From assembly GCA_013336365.1 (NCBI GenBank), contig JAAXTT010000019.1, positions 1 through 17,431 of the forward strand: DNA of 17,431 nucleotides, written 5' to 3'. The position numbers were made by a program, and so were the translations under genes. Origin of the DNA: Peptococcaceae bacterium (GTDB lineage Bacteria > Bacillota > Desulfotomaculia > Desulfotomaculales > Desulfocucumaceae). The notes beneath the pieces were generated by a model, which ran no database searches, was not told the origin of the DNA, and worked only from the letters and a program-made list of their open reading frames with translations. Every line of letters starts with the position of its first letter. Within the stretch, counting starts at the first letter, position 1. This document shows, piece by piece, positions 14,275 to 17,431 of this stretch.

Positions 14275-15396
14275 ATGAGGATTTTGAGCAGGACTCAGAA
14301 AACGCTAAGATCGGGATATACAACCGGTGCTTGTGCTGCAGGGGCTGCAAAGGCGGCGGCCTTGTTGCTTTTTCAAAGTATGCCCTCTGATCATGTGTTT
14401 TTAGAGGGTCCCTTGGGAGATATAATCGATATTCCCATCAAGGAGCTCTCGCTTATAGGAAGCACTGCCAGGGCTGTAGTTGAAAAGGATGGTGGGGACG
14501 ATCCTGATGTAACCCATGGATTGGATATAGTTGTGGAGCTTACTTTAAGTGACAGTGGCTTTAATATTTTAGGAGGAGAGGGTGTTGGAATGGTAACCCT
14601 TCCCGGTCTTCCTATCGCTGTTGGCAGTCCGGCAATAAACCCGGTGCCGCAAGAGATGATTAAAAAAGCAGTGATGCCAATTATCCGGGATAATTGTGGG
14701 GTTACAGTTGTTATAAGTGTTCCGGGAGGCAGAGAGGCTGCAAAATCCACCCTCAATCAGCGACTGGGTATTTCCGGGGGAATATCCATACTTGGGACCT
14801 CAGGCATAGTGAGGCCAATGTCTCTGGACGCATTAAAGGAATCTTTGGAGCCCTTTGTAAAAAAGGCTGCCGCCATGGGCTTTAAACGCCTTGTTCTAAC
14901 CCCGGGAGGCTTTGGCTATCGGCAACTGGTTGAGAAGTTTGGTGCCCACCCTGATGCTGTTGTAGAAACAAGCAATTTTATCGGCTTTATGCTGGAAAAA
15001 TGTGTTGAAAATAAAATTGAAGCAGTGATACTTTGGGGACAAATAGGAAAGATGACAAAGGTTGCAGGGGGCATTTTTAATACCCATAGCAGGGTAGCAG
15101 ACGGAAGAAGAGAAATATTGGCAGCCCAGGCAGCTTTGCAGGGAGCTAAAAAGGAATTGATTGAGGAAATATTGAATAGTAACACCTTGGAAAGTGCTAT
15201 GATGCACTTGGAAAAATCCGGATTGGCTAGGGTTATTGATTGTATTGCGGAAAAAGCCAGTGAAAAAGCAGAGGAATATGTTTGGGGGAGTTTGAGAGTC
15301 GGTACCGTAATAACCGGAAGAAGCGGAGAGATATTGACAGCTGACGGAACTGCAAGAGAGTTGGGGAGATTAATCCTATGTCGAGAATTAGAGTAG
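14275..15396 (+). CDS. cbiD: Cobalt-precorrin-5B C1-methyltransferase
   Basis: CbiD adds the C1 methyl group from S-adenosylmethionine during anaerobic corrin ring contraction. The 373-residue protein starts with the family signature LRSGYTTGACAAGAAKAA, followed by GDDPDVTHG, GEGVGMVTLPGL and NPVPQEMI. The later regions LTPGGFGY and VILWGQIGKMTKVAGGIFNTHS are also typical. Length is normal and all blocks are intact. ATG 14275 follows AGGAG (14267-14271) at a short distance of three bases. It is the first cbi gene; only 44 bases separate it from the preceding terminator, leaving no room for a cobalamin riboswitch. It overlaps cbiE by 19 bases. Confidence 0.95.
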   Translation: MRILSRTQKTLRSGYTTGACAAGAAKAAALLLFQSMPSDHVFLEGPLGDIIDIPIKELSLIGSTARAVVEKDGGDDPDVTHGLDIVVELTLSDSGFNILGGEGVGMVTLPGLPIAVGSPAINPVPQEMIKKAVMPIIRDNCGVTVVISVPGGREAAKSTLNQRLGISGGISILGTSGIVRPMSLDALKESLEPFVKKAAAMGFKRLVLTPGGFGYRQLVEKFGAHPDAVVETSNFIGFMLEKCVENKIEAVILWGQIGKMTKVAGGIFNTHSRVADGRREILAAQAALQGAKKELIEEILNSNTLESAMMHLEKSGLARVIDCIAEKASEKAEEYVWGSLRVGTVITGRSGEILTADGTARELGRLILCRELE

Positions 15397-15998
15397 TCGG
15401 AGTTGGACCCGGAGGAATAAACTCGATAACCGCTGAGGCAGCAGAGGCAATCAAAGAGGCCGAGGTTATTATCGGCGGCAATAGACATTTAGATACTTTT
15501 GCTTACAAGAATCAAGAAAAATTTGCCATTGGCTCTAATCTTGATGAGGTTATAAGCTTTATCAACTCTCGGAAAAACAAAATAATTGTTGTTTTGGCTA
15601 CCGGAGACCCGGGTTTCTTTGGAGTGCTCAAGTATTTAAATAAGTTTTTCAATAAGGAAGAAATCCAGGTTATCCCCGGGATTAGTTCAGTTCAATTTGC
15701 CTTTGCCAGGCTGTCAATGAGCTGGGAGGATGCAGTATTTTTAAGCGCCCATGGCAGACCTATGGAAAAACTGGAAAAACTAATTAAAGATTCAGCCAAA
15801 ACAGCAATATTAACCGGGAATCATAATTCTCCCAAAAAAATTTTTGAGTTGCTGGAGCATACTGACAAGAAACAGGTATATTTGTGTTTTGATCTTACTC
15901 TTTCAACGGAGAGTATTTGTATGATAAAGTCCGGGGATAAGTATCCCAAGGAGCTGGAAGGAAAACACAACTGTGTTATGGTGATAATTAATGAGTAA
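15378..15998 (+). CDS. cbiE: Cobalt-precorrin-7 C5-methyltransferase
   Basis: CbiE methylates C5 of the corrin ring and works with CbiT; the two are fused as CobL in many aerobes but are separate here. The 206-residue protein has the tetrapyrrole-methylase start RVVGVGPGG. It continues with the second motif LATGDPGFFG and the substrate-pocket segment VIPGISSVQFAFARLSMSW, quoted to mark residues about 98-116. ATG 15378 lies inside the end of cbiD, nine bases after GGGGAG (15363-15368). Its end overlaps cbiT by eight bases. These overlaps point to tight translational coupling of D, E and T. Confidence 0.94.
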   Translation: MSRIRVVGVGPGGINSITAEAAEAIKEAEVIIGGNRHLDTFAYKNQEKFAIGSNLDEVISFINSRKNKIIVVLATGDPGFFGVLKYLNKFFNKEEIQVIPGISSVQFAFARLSMSWEDAVFLSAHGRPMEKLEKLIKDSAKTAILTGNHNSPKKIFELLEHTDKKQVYLCFDLTLSTESICMIKSGDKYPKELEGKHNCVMVIINE

Positions 15999-16590
15999 AT
16001 TTTTGGACTATCAAGGAATTGGTTTACCGGATCATTTTTTTACAAAGGAAGATACCCCAATCACAAAGGAAGAAATTAGGGTAATCACCCTTGCCAAAGC
16101 AAGGCTGGGGCCTGAGATGATAATTTGGGATATTGGAAGTGGCACCGGTTCTATAGCAATAGAAGCAGCGAGGCTGGCACCTAACTCACAGGTGTGGGCG
16201 ATTGAAAAATCTTCTGTCTCCTGTGCATTAATAGAAAAAAACTGCTCTCAACTGAAGGTTTCCGGCATTAGGGTAATTGAGGGAGAGGCTCCTGATGCTC
16301 TACTTGGTCTGCCAAGACCGGATAGAATTATTATTGGCGGGACCGGAGGAAGGGCCAAGGAAGTATTTGGGTTGGTTAGAGATAGGCTGTTGCCTGGGGG
16401 TAGGATTGTGATAAATGCTGTAACCCTGGATACCCTACAGCAGACAATGGACTTTTTTGATGCTCCATGGCAGACTGAGATAATTCAGGTCTCGGTAAAC
16501 AGGCTTACTCGGTTGGGCAATAGCCATATTCTTAAGGCAAATAATCCGGTTTTTATTATATCTGCCTGGGGATGGGAGGATAACTGTTGA
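15991..16590 (+). CDS. cbiT: Cobalt-precorrin-6B C15-methyltransferase (decarboxylating)
   Basis: CbiT methylates C15 and decarboxylates the C12 acetate side chain, using a class I SAM-dependent Rossmann fold. It is recognised by the start GLPDHFF-TKEDTPITKEEIR, which marks the substrate-binding N-terminus. The SAM motif IWDIGSGTGSIAIEAA follows near 45-60, then VWAIEK and PDRIIIGGTGG. The 199 residues are normal for a stand-alone CbiT. The ribosome site is weak (GGTGAT at 15980-15985), so translation is probably coupled to cbiE. The stop overlaps the cbiL start codon. Confidence 0.95.
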   Translation: MSKFLDYQGIGLPDHFFTKEDTPITKEEIRVITLAKARLGPEMIIWDIGSGTGSIAIEAARLAPNSQVWAIEKSSVSCALIEKNCSQLKVSGIRVIEGEAPDALLGLPRPDRIIIGGTGGRAKEVFGLVRDRLLPGGRIVINAVTLDTLQQTMDFFDAPWQTEIIQVSVNRLTRLGNSHILKANNPVFIISAWGWEDNC

Positions 16591-17300
16591 AGGGAATATT
16601 TTACGGTCTGGGCTTAGGGCCTGGCGACCCGGGATTGGTTACTTTAAAGGCTTATAAAATATTGGAAGAGGCAGATGTGCTGTGTATTCCTAAATCCTCT
16701 GTAGATAAGGAGAGTTTAGCCTATAAAATAGTAAGAGAATTAAATGTAGGCAAATTTGAAACGATGGAGCTTTTGTTTCCTATGATCAAGGATTCTTTAT
16801 TACTTAAGGAAAGCTGGGTAGCTGCAGGAGAGAGGATTGCTGAAAGGCTTGCTCAGGGCCTAAGAGTGGCCTTTGTAACTATTGGTGACCCGATGTTCTA
16901 TAGTACCTATGGCTATATTTCAAAATATCTGATGACAAATTATCCTGAGTTTGAAAGAATAACCGTTCCCGGAATAACGGCCATGACTGCAGCTGCGTCC
17001 TTGATAGGAGTTCCATTATCCGAGGGAGAGGAATCATTAGTGGTTCTTCAGGGGAGCTATGGGCTGGATAACCTTGAGGACACCCTAAAAAATTATGACA
17101 ATATTGTTCTTATGAAAATAAATAGAGATATTTCTCATGTGGCAGACTCATTGAAACGTTTGGGAATGGAAAAAAATGCTGTGCTGGTGAGCCGATGCGG
17201 CTATGCCAATCAGTTTATTACCATGGACTTGGATAGTATAAAAGGGGAACCCTTGGATTATATGTCGCTGATAATTATTAAAAAGAATGGATTTAATTAG
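16587..17300 (+). CDS. cbiL: Cobalt-precorrin-2 C20-methyltransferase
   Basis: CbiL adds the C20 methyl group to cobalt-sirohydrochlorin, the first committed step of the anaerobic pathway. The sequence has the precorrin-methylase blocks: YGLGLGPGDPGLVTLKA at the N-terminus, ADVLCIPKSS, VTIGDPMFYSTYGYI and VPGITAMTAAAS. The length of 237 residues is typical. The start is TTG 16587, overlapping the cbiT stop, with GGGAGGA (16574-16580) six bases upstream. The cbiF start follows 26 bases after its stop. Confidence 0.94.
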   Translation: MKGIFYGLGLGPGDPGLVTLKAYKILEEADVLCIPKSSVDKESLAYKIVRELNVGKFETMELLFPMIKDSLLLKESWVAAGERIAERLAQGLRVAFVTIGDPMFYSTYGYISKYLMTNYPEFERITVPGITAMTAAASLIGVPLSEGEESLVVLQGSYGLDNLEDTLKNYDNIVLMKINRDISHVADSLKRLGMEKNAVLVSRCGYANQFITMDLDSIKGEPLDYMSLIIIKKNGFN

Positions 17301-17326
17301 GCAGCATAGACTGGAGGAGTGTCGGA

Positions 17327-17431
17327 GTGATATATTTCATTGGTGCAGGACCCGGGGACCCGGAGCTTATTACAGTAAAGGGCGCTAAAGTCCTTGCTCA
17401 AGCTCAGATTATTATTTATGCCGGGTCTTTG
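17327..17431 (+). CDS. cbiF: Cobalt-precorrin-4 C11-methyltransferase, N-terminal fragment
   Basis: Only the first 35 codons are in the window and the frame runs off the right edge. The residues YFIGAGPGDPELITVKGAK and IIIYAGSL are the hallmark start of CbiF/CobM, which methylates C11 of cobalt-precorrin-4. The start is GTG 17327, with GGAGGAG (17313-17319) seven bases upstream. Its place after cbiL fits a cbi operon continuing to the right, probably with cbiG, cbiH and cbiJ, which are not visible here. Confidence 0.9.
   Translation, partial: MIYFIGAGPGDPELITVKGAKVLAQAQIIIYAGSL

Noticed and set aside
14916..15488. 190-residue minus-strand open frame across cbiD/cbiE
   Set aside because: It is antisense to two clearly conserved cbi genes, has no family resemblance and has no promoter or ribosome site of note. 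The same applies to 14391-14756 minus.
1..17431. CRISPR arrays, tRNA or rRNA genes, insertion sequences, prophage genes
   Set aside because: I saw no regularly spaced repeats, cloverleaf sequences, transposase-like reading frames or phage structural genes on either strand.

Overview
The window comes from the chromosome of an anaerobic, low-to-moderate G+C Gram-positive bacterium that uses the Wood-Ljungdahl (reductive acetyl-CoA) pathway. I infer a Moorella-, Desulfotomaculum- or Peptococcaceae-type Firmicute. The reasons are the acsE/metVF/hdrABC/mvhD gene set, a DnaD-domain protein, strong GGAGG-type ribosome binding sites, frequent TTG/GTG starts and sigma-A-type promoters. No sequence search was possible, so the genus is open.

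Region 1 (1-7480) is the methyl branch. It holds the end of acsE, then an mvhD-metV-metF cluster with ATGA overlaps, then a strong terminator. Convergent to it is an hdrC-hdrB-hdrA operon with its own sigma-A-like promoter. Together these encode all six subunit types of the MetF-MetV-HdrA-HdrB-HdrC-MvhD methylene-tetrahydrofolate reductase known from Moorella thermoacetica, but split over two opposing transcription units. The mvhD gene has an in-frame TGA at 620-622, exactly where the family has a conserved Cys. A compact stem-loop follows at the spacing expected of a bacterial SECIS element. I read it as a selenoprotein whose true start is ATG 578, not the internal ATG 653.

Region 2 (7157-9529) holds a divergent intergenic region with a perfect 20-bp inverted repeat. 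Next comes a fusion protein: a GltD/NfnB-like flavin NAD(P)H oxidoreductase, then two [4Fe-4S] motifs, then a C-terminal MvhD-like domain that has lost most of its cluster ligands. It is a candidate NAD(P)H module for the Hdr complex.

Region 3 (9531-12373) reads on the minus strand: a previously untracked 54-residue two-helix membrane protein, glutamate racemase (murI), and a membrane-bound PAS-GAF-GGDEF diguanylate cyclase.

Region 4 (12426-14230) reads on the plus strand: a YaiI/YqxD-family protein, a YbjQ-family protein and a DnaD-domain protein, ending in a terminator.

Region 5 (14275-17431) is an anaerobic cobalamin operon, cbiD-cbiE-cbiT-cbiL-cbiF, running off the right edge. It would supply the corrinoid needed by the AcsE/CFeSP methyl transfer that opens the window.
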